A stretch of DNA of 64,000 bases, taken from an uncultured bacterium (GTDB lineage Bacteria; Planctomycetota; UBA1135; GCA-002686595). Location of the stretch: contig CALJGV010000031.1 of NCBI GenBank assembly GCA_938075305.1, positions 62,001-126,000 on the forward strand, read 5' to 3'. How positions within the stretch are numbered: the stretch's first letter is position 1; each line of letters begins with the position of its first letter. The position numbers were made by a program, and so were the translations under genes. Positions 1 through 7,378 of the stretch are shown in pieces. Under the pieces are notes generated by a model that searched no databases, was not told the DNA's origin, and saw only the letters and a list, made by a program, of their open reading frames with translations.

Positions 1-1
1 G

Positions 2-394
2 AGCGTCTTCGCCGTCCGCGCCCTCGCCGTGCTCAACGGCCTGGCCCTCGCGGTGAACCTGGCCCTGAACTACCTGTGGATCCCCGAGTACGGGTACGTC
101 GGCGCTGCCGCCGCCACCACCGCCTCCTTCGCCGTCCTGGCCCTCAGCTCGGCCGGGATGTCCGCCGTCCGGGGGATCCCCCCGTTCTCCGTCGCGTCGG
201 TCCTGATCGGGGCGCTCCTCGTCGTGGGAGCCTCGGTGGCCGGCGCCTTCATCGACCAGGCGACCGAGGCGTGGGCGATCGGCGGGCTCGCCGCCAAGGC
301 AGGGATCTCGCTCACCCTGGTCGCCCTCCTGTTCGCCGCGCTGCCCTCGATGGAGCGACGAAAGCTCGTCGCCCGGATCCGGCCCTCGCGCTAG
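2..394 (+). CDS. Polysaccharide flippase / MATE-like membrane protein, C-terminal part only
   Basis: This is the 3' end of a gene that enters from before the window; the frame is open from base 2, so the GTG at 29 is probably internal. The 130 visible residues are mostly hydrophobic, with about four membrane helices, and end in a basic tail. The segment 'NLALNYLWIPEYGYVGAAAATT' region is typical of the C-terminal half of Wzx/MurJ/MATE-type flippases, where a short N-x-x-L-x-P-x-x-G-x-x-GAA motif recurs. It would move lipid-linked sugars across the inner membrane. The convergent glycosyltransferase next to it fits an envelope polysaccharide role. The stop codon shares a CTAG tetramer with that neighbour's stop. 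Confidence 0.75.
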   Translation, partial: SVFAVRALAVLNGLALAVNLALNYLWIPEYGYVGAAAATTASFAVLALSSAGMSAVRGIPPFSVASVLIGALLVVGASVAGAFIDQATEAWAIGGLAAKAGISLTLVALLFAALPSMERRKLVARIRPSR

Positions 395-2157
395 CGCGCG
401 AGCCAGATGTCGCCGACGCCGCTCGGGGCGTAGTGGGCGTCGATGAAGGCCTGCACCCCCGGACCGAGACCGGAGACTCCCGCGTCACGGATCACCGCTG
501 CGGGCGGGTCCGACTCCAGCACCATCAGAACCGCGCCGTCCTTCGCCTCCTCGTCCAGGGAGCGAAGCATCCCGCGGTGCAGGAAGAAATACCGGTAGGC
601 GTGGGGCTGGAAGACGGCGCAGCCGGTCCACCCGGTCAGGACCCTGTCGTCGGGCCCCAACTCGGCGCTAACGAAGTCGAACTGGGCCCGGAAGTCGTCG
701 ATCGGCCGTTCCTCCGCCATGCGCCCGAGCTCGATGAGGGGAAAGGCGCAGAGCGCGGCGGCGCCAGCCGCCATTCGAGCCTGGGCCCCTGAAGCCCGGG
801 CGACCGCGGCCAGCAGGCACAGGACACCAAGCCCGACGAACACGGTGCCAAGGACCTCGCCCGGGCGGAGGAGGTGCATCGCGCCGGACGCGGCGAGCGC
901 CCCCACGAGGGCCAGTACGACGGCGACCCCCGACCCAGCGCGCTGTACACCGAGGCCGAGGAGCCCAGCGCCTGCGGCGACAGCGAGCGGCTCGAGGAGC
1001 TCGCTGCGGCTGATGGGGAGCAGTACTGAGGCCGCCCCCACGACCGCGAGGGCCACCGTACCGCGGACGAGCAGGGCCCGTCCCGAGGCCGCGCCGAGGC
1101 TCGCGAGCGCCGTCGCGGCGGCACAGGCGAGGAGCGGCCAGAGGGGCATGAGGAACTGCGGCCAGGGCACCGGGATCGTGAACCATCCCGCGAGGATCGA
1201 GCCGCTCGCAAGGACTGCGACCGCGGCCGCCGGAGCCCGGTCATCGTCGGCGCGCGCCGCGGCTGTGAGCTCCATCAGCCCCAGGAACCCGACGCCGACC
1301 AGCAGCGGATTTCCGAGCAGGAGCGCCCCGAGGTACTCCCGCGGATCCAGCTCGCGGGGCCAATTCATCGGCCCCACGATCACCTCGTCCACGAAGGCCG
1401 CGAGCTGTTCCTGATGGGCCAGGGACAGCAGCATGAGCACCAGCGGCAGCGCGCTCCACCCGACGAGCGTCACCAGATCAGGAACGCCCTTCCGGATGCC
1501 GCCGAGGCCCCCCCCACGGAACTGCCGGTAGAGGACCGCCAGCCCGAGCCCGATGGCCCCAAAGGCGAGCTTGAAGGTGAAGAGCAGCCCGAACCCAAGG
1601 GCCGTCCCGGCGCCCGCGAAGCACCTGCGAGGCCCCCCGCGCAGGCCGTCCACCGTCAGCAGCACGGCGAGGGTCCAGAGCGCGGCCGCGGGGACGTCAG
1701 GCCTGATCTCAAGGGACTTGTCCACGAAGAGCAGCGTCGTCGCGTGGAGCGCCACGGCCACCCCGGCGATCATCCCTCCCCCGAAGCGGCGGGCCAGGGC
1801 GTAAGTGAGCATCAACCCGGCGGCGGCACAGGCCGCCATCAACCCTCGCGCGGCCATCACGGCGGACCACGAGGGACCGATCAGCTCGAGGGGACCGGAG
1901 AGGAGCCACGCGAACCATGAGGAGTGGTGCTCGAAGTAGTCGACGTGCGGCGTCAGCCCCTGGCTGATGCTGTGGGCACCGTGGAGGTGCTGCATCTCGT
2001 CCACGTCCACGCCCCGCTGCAGGAGGAGCGGGATCCGATGCAGGAGCAGGACTCCCACGAGGACCATCAGGAAGCGCCCGCCGTTCCCGTCCGCTGCCTC
2101 CGGCGCGGGCTCCGAACCTCGGCGCGCCTCGGTGTTGGTTCTGGGGGAGTGGTCCAT
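391..2157 (-). CDS. GT39/ArnT-like integral membrane glycosyltransferase
   Basis: The 588-residue protein has a short polar N-terminus, a first membrane helix around residues 30-46, and then the acidic loop VDVDEMQH at about 50-57. That loop matches the first periplasmic loop of GT-C enzymes such as ArnT and PMT, where an Asp/Glu pair is catalytic. About ten more hydrophobic helices follow, then a C-terminal soluble tail of about 90 residues. Enzymes of this family transfer a sugar from a polyprenyl phosphate carrier to a lipid or protein on the outer face of the membrane. The acceptor cannot be told from sequence. It converges on the flippase gene, with stops sharing CTAG, and both may serve surface polysaccharide. 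The start at 2157 is a choice; an in-frame Met about 30 codons later sits right at the first helix. Confidence 0.75.
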   Translation of the reverse strand: MDHSPRTNTEARRGSEPAPEAADGNGGRFLMVLVGVLLLHRIPLLLQRGVDVDEMQHLHGAHSISQGLTPHVDYFEHHSSWFAWLLSGPLELIGPSWSAVMAARGLMAACAAAGLMLTYALARRFGGGMIAGVAVALHATTLLFVDKSLEIRPDVPAAALWTLAVLLTVDGLRGGPRRCFAGAGTALGFGLLFTFKLAFGAIGLGLAVLYRQFRGGGLGGIRKGVPDLVTLVGWSALPLVLMLLSLAHQEQLAAFVDEVIVGPMNWPRELDPREYLGALLLGNPLLVGVGFLGLMELTAAARADDDRAPAAAVAVLASGSILAGWFTIPVPWPQFLMPLWPLLACAAATALASLGAASGRALLVRGTVALAVVGAASVLLPISRSELLEPLAVAAGAGLLGLGVQRAGSGVAVVLALVGALAASGAMHLLRPGEVLGTVFVGLGVLCLLAAVARASGAQARMAAGAAALCAFPLIELGRMAEERPIDDFRAQFDFVSAELGPDDRVLTGWTGCAVFQPHAYRYFFLHRGMLRSLDEEAKDGAVLMVLESDPPAAVIRDAGVSGLGPGVQAFIDAHYAPSGVGDIWLAR

Positions 2158-2212
2158 GCGGGGGGAGCAGGCGGTGCCCGGTCCCGCTCATGGTAGACAG
2201 CGACCGCGGTCA

Positions 2213-2234
2213 CTGCTCGTGGATCAGCGAGCAG
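2213..2234 (-). terminator. Hairpin downstream of the H-NOX/kinase operon
   Basis: A perfect 7-bp inverted repeat (CTGCTCG / CGAGCAG) with an 8-nt loop lies 14 bases past the kinase stop in the direction of transcription. There is no U-tract, so termination is only suggested by position. Confidence 0.35.
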
Positions 2235-2247
2235 CCTCGCCCCGGGC

Positions 2248-3588
2248 TCAGCCCGCAGGGCGGACCTTGGGGGCGTCCTTGCAAATCCACCGGCTCACGA
2301 CGCTGTAGAGCTCGTCGAGGCCCACGGGCTTGGCGATGAAGTCATCCATCCCAGCGTCCAGGCAAGCCTGGCGGTCCCCTCGCATGGCGCTCGCCGTCAT
2401 CGCGATGATCGGGGGCAGCGGCCGGTTGGCGGACCGGAGGATCTGCGTGGCCTGAAGGCCGGAGCACTCGGGCATGTGCCAGTCCATCAGAACCAGGTCG
2501 AAGGCGCCCTCCAGGGTCCGGCGCACGGCCTGATGCCCGTTCTCGACCACGGACACCTCGAGGCCGAAGCGCTCGAGCATCTTGCTCGCGATCCGGGCGT
2601 TGGTCGAGTTGTCCTCCACGAGGAGCACCTTTCCCGAGAGGTTCCGGCGCTTGGCCTCCGCGGCCGGGGTGGGCGCCTCGACCTCCGCTAGGGACTCCTC
2701 CTCCACACGCTTGAGGGGGAGTTCGACGGCGAAGGTCGAACCCTGTCCCTCCGTGCTCTCTGCCCGGACCGAGCCCCCCATTTGCTCGACAAGCAGTCGG
2801 CAGATCGCGAGGCCGAGCCCCGACCCTCCGAAGCGGCGGGTCGTGGACTGGTCCGCCTGGGTGAACCGCTCGAAGATCCGCTCCAGGCGGTCCGCCGGGA
2901 TCCCCACGCCCGTGTCCGCCACCTCGATCCGGATCTGACCGTCGCGGACGCCGAGTGAGATCGTGGTGGAGCCCTCGGACGTGAACTTCAGGGCGTTCCC
3001 GACTAGGTTCATCACCACCTGTCGGATCCGAAGGCCATCCGCGAGGAACTGGCCCTTCGCACGCTGGTCCGTTCGGAAGTCGAGGCTGACCCCACGCTTC
3101 TCTGCGCGGGGCGTGAGGAGGCTGACCACGCGGCCGATCAGGTCATCGAGGTCCGTAGGCGTCTCCACGATGTCCATCTGACCGGACTCGATCTTCGAGA
3201 GATCGAGGATGTCATTGATGATCTGCATCAGGACACGCGCGGAGTCCTCGATCACCTCGACGCACTCCTCCTGCTCGGAATTGAGCAGCGACTCCTTCAA
3301 GAGGGATGCCATGCCGAGGACCCCGTTCATGGGCGTTCGGAGCTCGTGGCTCATGTTCGCCAGGAACTCCGACTTGGAACGCGAGGCCTCCTCGGCGCGA
3401 GCGACGGCCTCCTTGAGGGCCTCCGTACGCTGCAGGACCTTCTCCTCCAGTTCGTCCCGTCCCCTGGCCAGCGACTGGTTGGCCAACCAGAGCTCCGACG
3501 CCTTCGACTCCAGGAGGCTCTCTGCCTCCTGTCGTGCACGCCTTTCTCTACCGAGGCGCGTCGACCAGACTTCGTCGCTCGGGGTCAT
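2248..3588 (-). CDS. Hybrid sensor histidine kinase paired with H-NOX
   Basis: The 446-residue cytosolic protein has no membrane helix and no PAS or GAF domain. It starts with a predicted coiled coil (residues 10-75). A HisKA domain follows with the phospho-acceptor His81 in SHELRTPMNG. The HATPase domain has the N-box MNLVGNALKF (192-201), the G1 box DTGVGI (225-230) and the G2 box GGSGLGL (254-260). A C-terminal receiver domain (319-438) has the acidic pair in VLLVEDN, phospho-acceptor Asp369 in LMDWHMP and Lys420. Because it has no input domain of its own, the signal must come from a partner. The H-NOX gene starts the operon and ends 5 bases before this start. In characterised pairs of this kind, heme-bound NO changes kinase activity. 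The output protein is not adjacent, so an Hpt or response regulator elsewhere must receive the phosphate. Confidence 0.92.
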   Translation of the reverse strand: MTPSDEVWSTRLGRERRARQEAESLLESKASELWLANQSLARGRDELEEKVLQRTEALKEAVARAEEASRSKSEFLANMSHELRTPMNGVLGMASLLKESLLNSEQEECVEVIEDSARVLMQIINDILDLSKIESGQMDIVETPTDLDDLIGRVVSLLTPRAEKRGVSLDFRTDQRAKGQFLADGLRIRQVVMNLVGNALKFTSEGSTTISLGVRDGQIRIEVADTGVGIPADRLERIFERFTQADQSTTRRFGGSGLGLAICRLLVEQMGGSVRAESTEGQGSTFAVELPLKRVEEESLAEVEAPTPAAEAKRRNLSGKVLLVEDNSTNARIASKMLERFGLEVSVVENGHQAVRRTLEGAFDLVLMDWHMPECSGLQATQILRSANRPLPPIIAMTASAMRGDRQACLDAGMDDFIAKPVGLDELYSVVSRWICKDAPKVRPAG

Positions 3589-3593
3589 CTAGG

Positions 3594-4130
3594 TCAGCGG
3601 ATGATGAAGCGACAGGCCATCCCCTCGGAGCCCTCGACGTCCTGACGTTCGATCGTCCGCGTCTCGCCGAAGTGTTGGAGGCAACCATCGATGAGCCCCT
3701 CGGCGAAGTCGGCAAACGGTCGAGGCGACGTGTACGCCAGATCGACGCCACCGCACTCGAGCATCTTGACGTCGAACGACGGCAGCTCAGCGTCCGGATA
3801 GAGCTTGCGCACCGCCGTGTGAATCGTGTCCTCGATGCCGGCGAGGAACGTCGGGGCATCATGGACACCCTCGAAGAACTCCGGGAACTTCTCGTGGAAC
3901 CTCCCGAAGAGGTGCTCGCCAAAGGCGCGGATGAGGACCGGGACGGGGATCCCCGATCGCTCGCCGAGCTTCTGCACGAGGGCCACAAGCTCGCGGAAGT
4001 CGTAGGTCCCGACGGTGGTGTATGCGCCCCCTGTGGAGAGCTCGCACCCCTCGACGAGAGCGTCGACCTCGTCGAGGCCGCCGCTCTGCTCGACCATCTC
4101 GAAGAACTCGGTGAACACGATGCCTTTCAT
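3594..4130 (-). CDS. H-NOX heme nitric-oxide/oxygen-binding sensor protein
   Basis: The 178-residue protein matches a stand-alone bacterial H-NOX (HNOB) domain in full length. The proximal heme ligand is His104 in the IHTAVRKLYP segment. The diagnostic heme-propionate motif Y-x-S-x-R is present as Tyr133, Ser135, Arg137. The family binds NO at ferrous heme; in facultative and aerobic bacteria the usual ligand is NO rather than O2. The start at 4130 is favoured over an upstream in-frame ATG at 4232 because MKGIVF is where the fold begins and a strong Shine-Dalgarno sequence sits 7 bases ahead. It is the first gene of a two-gene operon with a hybrid kinase that has no sensor domain, so it is very probably that kinase's NO input. 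Confidence 0.93.
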   Translation of the reverse strand: MKGIVFTEFFEMVEQSGGLDEVDALVEGCELSTGGAYTTVGTYDFRELVALVQKLGERSGIPVPVLIRAFGEHLFGRFHEKFPEFFEGVHDAPTFLAGIEDTIHTAVRKLYPDAELPSFDVKMLECGGVDLAYTSPRPFADFAEGLIDGCLQHFGETRTIERQDVEGSEGMACRFIIR

Positions 4131-4137
4131 TGCTGGG

Positions 4138-4145
4138 TCTCCTTC
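4138..4145 (-). promoter_or_regulatory. Shine-Dalgarno site of the H-NOX gene
   Basis: The minus strand reads GAAGGAGA, 7 bases before the ATG at 4130. It decides the start against the longer alternative. Clear sites of this kind are scarce at other starts I checked in the window. Confidence 0.7.
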
Positions 4146-4368
4146 AACTGATCTATCCGGGCCCGGGGGGGGGACGCCGTGATGAGAGGCATCGAGCCCT
4201 TGCCCGATTTGCTTGAGAGCTTTCGCTGCCAATCAATCTGGGGGCCCGCCTGGGTCGGCCCCGGGCGCCGCAAGCCCCTCCGACGGCCGGCCGCCTCGGC
4301 AAAGAGAGGCCCCCTCCGAACCAGACCCTCTCAGCGTCCCTTCATGGAGGAGAGGGGGGCGCGCGGCG

Positions 4369-4395
4369 GCGGCGGATCACCCTGAGATCCGCCGC
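4369..4395. repeat. Perfect inverted repeat in the divergent promoter region
   Basis: GCGGCGGATC and its exact complement GATCCGCCGC flank a 7-base spacer (ACCCTGA). It sits between two divergent genes, where a terminator is not expected, and no T-run follows on either side. An operator or a 5' leader hairpin of the protease mRNA are both possible. Confidence 0.5.
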
Positions 4396-4612
4396 GCCTC
4401 AAACAGGCCCAACGGGCCCTTTCGTCCCCGTCAGGGCGCCACGGAACGGGCTGAGCCCCCAAGCTAGGGGCACCTCATCGCCGCCCTCGCTCGCGCCTTT
4501 CTCCATGGGTAAGGCGAACAATTCAGGACATCAGATGATCACAAAGGCTCCCCGGCGCGAACTTCGCCTCGGCCTGTCTCCCATCCCCGTCTTCCCAGCT
4601 CCCGCCAGCCCC

Positions 4613-6022
4613 ATGATCTCGCGCGTCCTCTCCACCGCTGCGTTCCTCGCGCTCGCCTCGACGACCCTCGCTCAGGGTCAAGGCCCCTCCATTCCGGCAA
4701 CCCCGAGCCTCGCCAACGCCGTCCCAGGCCCCTTCGGCTTCGTCCGATGCCTGACGCCGGACCTCGACCCCAGCCAGTCGATGTTCCTGCCGCCCTCTGA
4801 CTGCAGCGCCAACAGCACCAACCCCACGAGCGCCTACTCGCCGGCGAACCTGGACGAGATCGTGATCCCCGTGGTGTTCCACGTGATCCGCGACAACAAC
4901 GGCGGCGGCAACGTGCCGAACTCGAGGGTCATCAGCCAGGTCGAGATCTTCAACGAGGACTTCCGCGCCCTCTCTGGTTCGCCGGGCGCACCGGGCGTCG
5001 ACACCAAGGTGAGCTTCGTCCTCGCGACCACCGACCCCCAGGGCCAGGCGTCCACGGGGATCATTCGGTACGACAACTCGAGCTGGTTCAACGACAGCGG
5101 GAGCTACTGGAACAGCATCGCCTGGGACCCGAACATCTACCTGAACGTCTACACCCTCGGCGCCCCGAGCGGCAGCTCGAACGTCCTCGGCTACGTGCCG
5201 TACTTCCCCCAGAGCGGGAACGCGGGGAGTAACTCCGACCGCGTCGTCCTCCTGAACGGGACGGTCGGCCGGAACGCGCCGCTCGCTCCCTACAACCAGG
5301 GCCGCACGGGAACCCACGAGGTGGGCCACTACCTCGGCCTCTACCACACGTTCCAGTCCGGCTGCGGCGGCTCCAACTGCAACACCAGCGGCGACCGCAT
5401 CTGCGACACGAACCCCGAGTCCAACCCCGAGTTCAACTGCTCGACGGGCTCGTCGAGCTGCGGGAGCACGGACCCCGTCCGCAACTACATGAACTACAGC
5501 ACGGACACGTGCATGACGAACTTCACCGAGGAGCAGGCTCGCCGCATCCGCTGCACCCTGGAGTTCTACCGCCCCAACCTCGGGACCCCCGTGGGCCCGG
5601 TCCTCGGCCAGAACTACTGCGTTGAGACCCCCAACAGCACCGGCCTGCCCGCGACCCTCGTGGGCACAGGGACCAAGCTGATCGCCAACAACGACTTCGG
5701 CGTCTACGCCCAGGGTCTCCCCGCTGGTTCCCCCGGCTACTTCATCTGCAGCCCCAATCAGGCGCAGGTCCCGGGCCCGGGCGGTTCGCAGGGCACGCTC
5801 TGCGTGGGGGCCTCCACCGGGCGCTACCTGAGCCAGGTCGGCAACTCCGGCATCTTCGGGATCATCCCGCTGACCGTCGACCTCACCTCCATCCCCCAGC
5901 CCACCGGCAACGTCGCCGTGCAGCCGGGCGACACCTGGAACTTCCAGTGCTGGTATCGGGACTCGATCCTCGGCTTCCCCGTCTCCAACTTCACCGACGG
6001 GTACACGATCACCTTCGAGTGA
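4613..6022 (+). CDS. Secreted M43 (pappalysin-type) metalloprotease with C-terminal WYRD domain
   Basis: The 469-residue precursor starts with a signal peptide (residues 1-20, cleavage near LAQG). The protease domain carries the zinc motif HExxHxxGxxH (His235, Glu236, His239, His245). It also has paired cysteines around CGGSNC and CDTNPES, and a Met-turn NYMNYS at 291-296, as in the M43B/pappalysin family. After residue 330 comes a separate domain of about 140 residues: GQNYC, PNSTGLPA, then GGSQGTLC, and finally WNFQCWYRD (442-450) and SNFTDGYTITF. The same domain ends the protein at 56202-57482, and a related one ends the amidase at 23514-24647. The ATG at 4613 is chosen over 4505 because it directly precedes the signal peptide. 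It probably digests extracellular protein; the substrate is unknown. Confidence 0.9.
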   Translation: MISRVLSTAAFLALASTTLAQGQGPSIPATPSLANAVPGPFGFVRCLTPDLDPSQSMFLPPSDCSANSTNPTSAYSPANLDEIVIPVVFHVIRDNNGGGNVPNSRVISQVEIFNEDFRALSGSPGAPGVDTKVSFVLATTDPQGQASTGIIRYDNSSWFNDSGSYWNSIAWDPNIYLNVYTLGAPSGSSNVLGYVPYFPQSGNAGSNSDRVVLLNGTVGRNAPLAPYNQGRTGTHEVGHYLGLYHTFQSGCGGSNCNTSGDRICDTNPESNPEFNCSTGSSSCGSTDPVRNYMNYSTDTCMTNFTEEQARRIRCTLEFYRPNLGTPVGPVLGQNYCVETPNSTGLPATLVGTGTKLIANNDFGVYAQGLPAGSPGYFICSPNQAQVPGPGGSQGTLCVGASTGRYLSQVGNSGIFGIIPLTVDLTSIPQPTGNVAVQPGDTWNFQCWYRDSILGFPVSNFTDGYTITFE

Positions 6023-6048
6023 TCGGCGGGGGCTCACCCCTCCAGCAA

Positions 6049-6097
6049 GGAAGCGGCCCGTGGGCCGGCGCCCCGCGCCGGCCCACGGGCCGCTTCC
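6049..6097. terminator. Perfect 22-bp hairpin between convergent genes
   Basis: The arms 6049-6070 and 6076-6097 are exactly complementary over 22 bases, with a 5-base loop (CCCCG). It lies between the M43 protease stop and the end of bioA, so it can serve both strands. Neither side has a U-tract. Confidence 0.8.
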
Positions 6098-6109
6098 GTT
6101 GGGGTCCAG

Positions 6110-7375
6110 TCAGCTCCCCCAGGCGTCGACCATGGCCAGCATCGCGCCGGAGATCGTCGCGCACTCCTCCTCCGAGGTACAGGCGGGCGGGAGCGCATAG
6201 ACCACGTTGCCCAGGGGGCGGAGCAGCGCCCCCTTCTCCCTGGCGACACCGCGGAGCTTTGGACCGCGCGCGCTGAGGTAGCCGGAGTCCTCACCCGTCA
6301 GGTCGAAGGCCACCATCCCGCCGAGGTGGCGGAGGTTGGCCACCCGCTCGTCGCCTTCGAGGGACGAGAGGCCGCCGAGGATCCACTCGCCCACCTGGCG
6401 GAGCTGCGCAGGCGTATCCCGCTCCTCGTTCACCCGCAAGGACTCGAGGGCCACGGCGCAGCCCGTGGGGTTCCCGGTGAAGGTGTGCCCGTGGAACAGC
6501 GCCCGCGTGCGAACGTCGCTCAGGAAGGTCTCGTAGAGCGCCTCGGTGGCCATGGTCGCAGAGAGCGGATACATGCCTCCGGTGAGCCCCTTCGCGAGGC
6601 ACAGGAGGTCCGGCGTGACCCCGCAGGCGAGACACGAGAAGAGCGCGCCCGTGCGGCCGAAGCCCGTCATGACCTCGTCGGCGATGAGGAAGAGCCCGCG
6701 CTCGTCGCAGGCGGCCCGAGTGGCCCGCACCACGGACGCGTCGTGGATCTTCATCCCCGCCGCCCCCTGCAGGCGCGGCTCGAGGATGACCCCCGCCGCG
6801 CGCTCGCCGAGTTCGTCGAGGGCCGAGGTGATGGCGGCCGCCTCGGCGGGGACGCGCTGCACCTCGAAGAGGAACGGCGCGAAGGGCATGAAGAACGGGT
6901 CAGGGTCGCCCACCGCCATGGCTCCGAACGTGTCGCCGTGGTAGCCCCCCTCCAGCGCCACGAAGACCCGGCGCTGGGGCTGGTCCCGCTGGGCGTGGGC
7001 CTGGAGCGCGATCTTCAGGGCCACCTCCACCGCCGTCGAGCCGTCGTCACTGAAGAAGGTCCGGGTGAGCCCCTCCGGGGCGACCCGCGTGAGCTCCTCG
7101 GCCAGCGCGACCCCCGGCTCGTGGGTGGCCCCGGCGAATAGCACGTGGTCGAGCCGCTCCATCTGGGCCCGCGCCGCCTCCACCAGCCGCGGCTCGCCGT
7201 GGCCGTGCAGGGTCGCCCACCAGGAGGAGATCCCGTCCACCAGCTCGGTCCCGTCGTCCAGGACCAGCCGCGCGCCGCTCGCAGACCGCACCGCGATCGG
7301 CGCAGGCTCCGTGGCGGCCTGGGTGTAGGGGTGCCAGACGTGTCGCGCGTCCCGTGAGATGAGGTCTTCGGCCAT
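6110..7375 (-). CDS. bioA: Adenosylmethionine-8-amino-7-oxononanoate aminotransferase
   Basis: BioA makes 7,8-diaminopelargonic acid from KAPA, using SAM as amino donor and PLP as cofactor, the third biotin-specific step. The 421 residues match the family length. Visible landmarks are RHVWHPYTQ near the N-terminus, SSWWATLHGHG (50-60) for substrate binding, FFSDDGSTAVEVALK (107-121), Asp233 in IADEVMTGFGRTG, and the PLP lysine Lys262 in CLAKGLTGG. It is the last gene of the leftward operon bioB, bioFD, bioA, and starts 3 bases after the bioFD stop, which suggests translational coupling. A strong hairpin follows the stop. Confidence 0.96.
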   Translation of the reverse strand: MAEDLISRDARHVWHPYTQAATEPAPIAVRSASGARLVLDDGTELVDGISSWWATLHGHGEPRLVEAARAQMERLDHVLFAGATHEPGVALAEELTRVAPEGLTRTFFSDDGSTAVEVALKIALQAHAQRDQPQRRVFVALEGGYHGDTFGAMAVGDPDPFFMPFAPFLFEVQRVPAEAAAITSALDELGERAAGVILEPRLQGAAGMKIHDASVVRATRAACDERGLFLIADEVMTGFGRTGALFSCLACGVTPDLLCLAKGLTGGMYPLSATMATEALYETFLSDVRTRALFHGHTFTGNPTGCAVALESLRVNEERDTPAQLRQVGEWILGGLSSLEGDERVANLRHLGGMVAFDLTGEDSGYLSARGPKLRGVAREKGALLRPLGNVVYALPPACTSEEECATISGAMLAMVDAWGS

Positions 7376-7378
7376 GGT

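Larger units (their letters stand above)
4131..4612. other. Divergent intergenic region between H-NOX and the M43 protease
   Basis: About 480 bases without a convincing gene. The open frames crossing it have arginine/proline-rich composition typical of random GC-rich DNA. It should hold the promoters for both flanking genes. It also contains a perfect 10-bp hairpin at 4369-4395. I see no clear -10/-35 pair. Confidence 0.6.

Noticed and set aside
4523..6037. Long open frame (about 504 codons) opposite the M43 protease
   Set aside because: It is Arg/Gly/Val/Glu-rich with no domain, and mirrors the protease codon pattern; high GC makes such shadow frames long.
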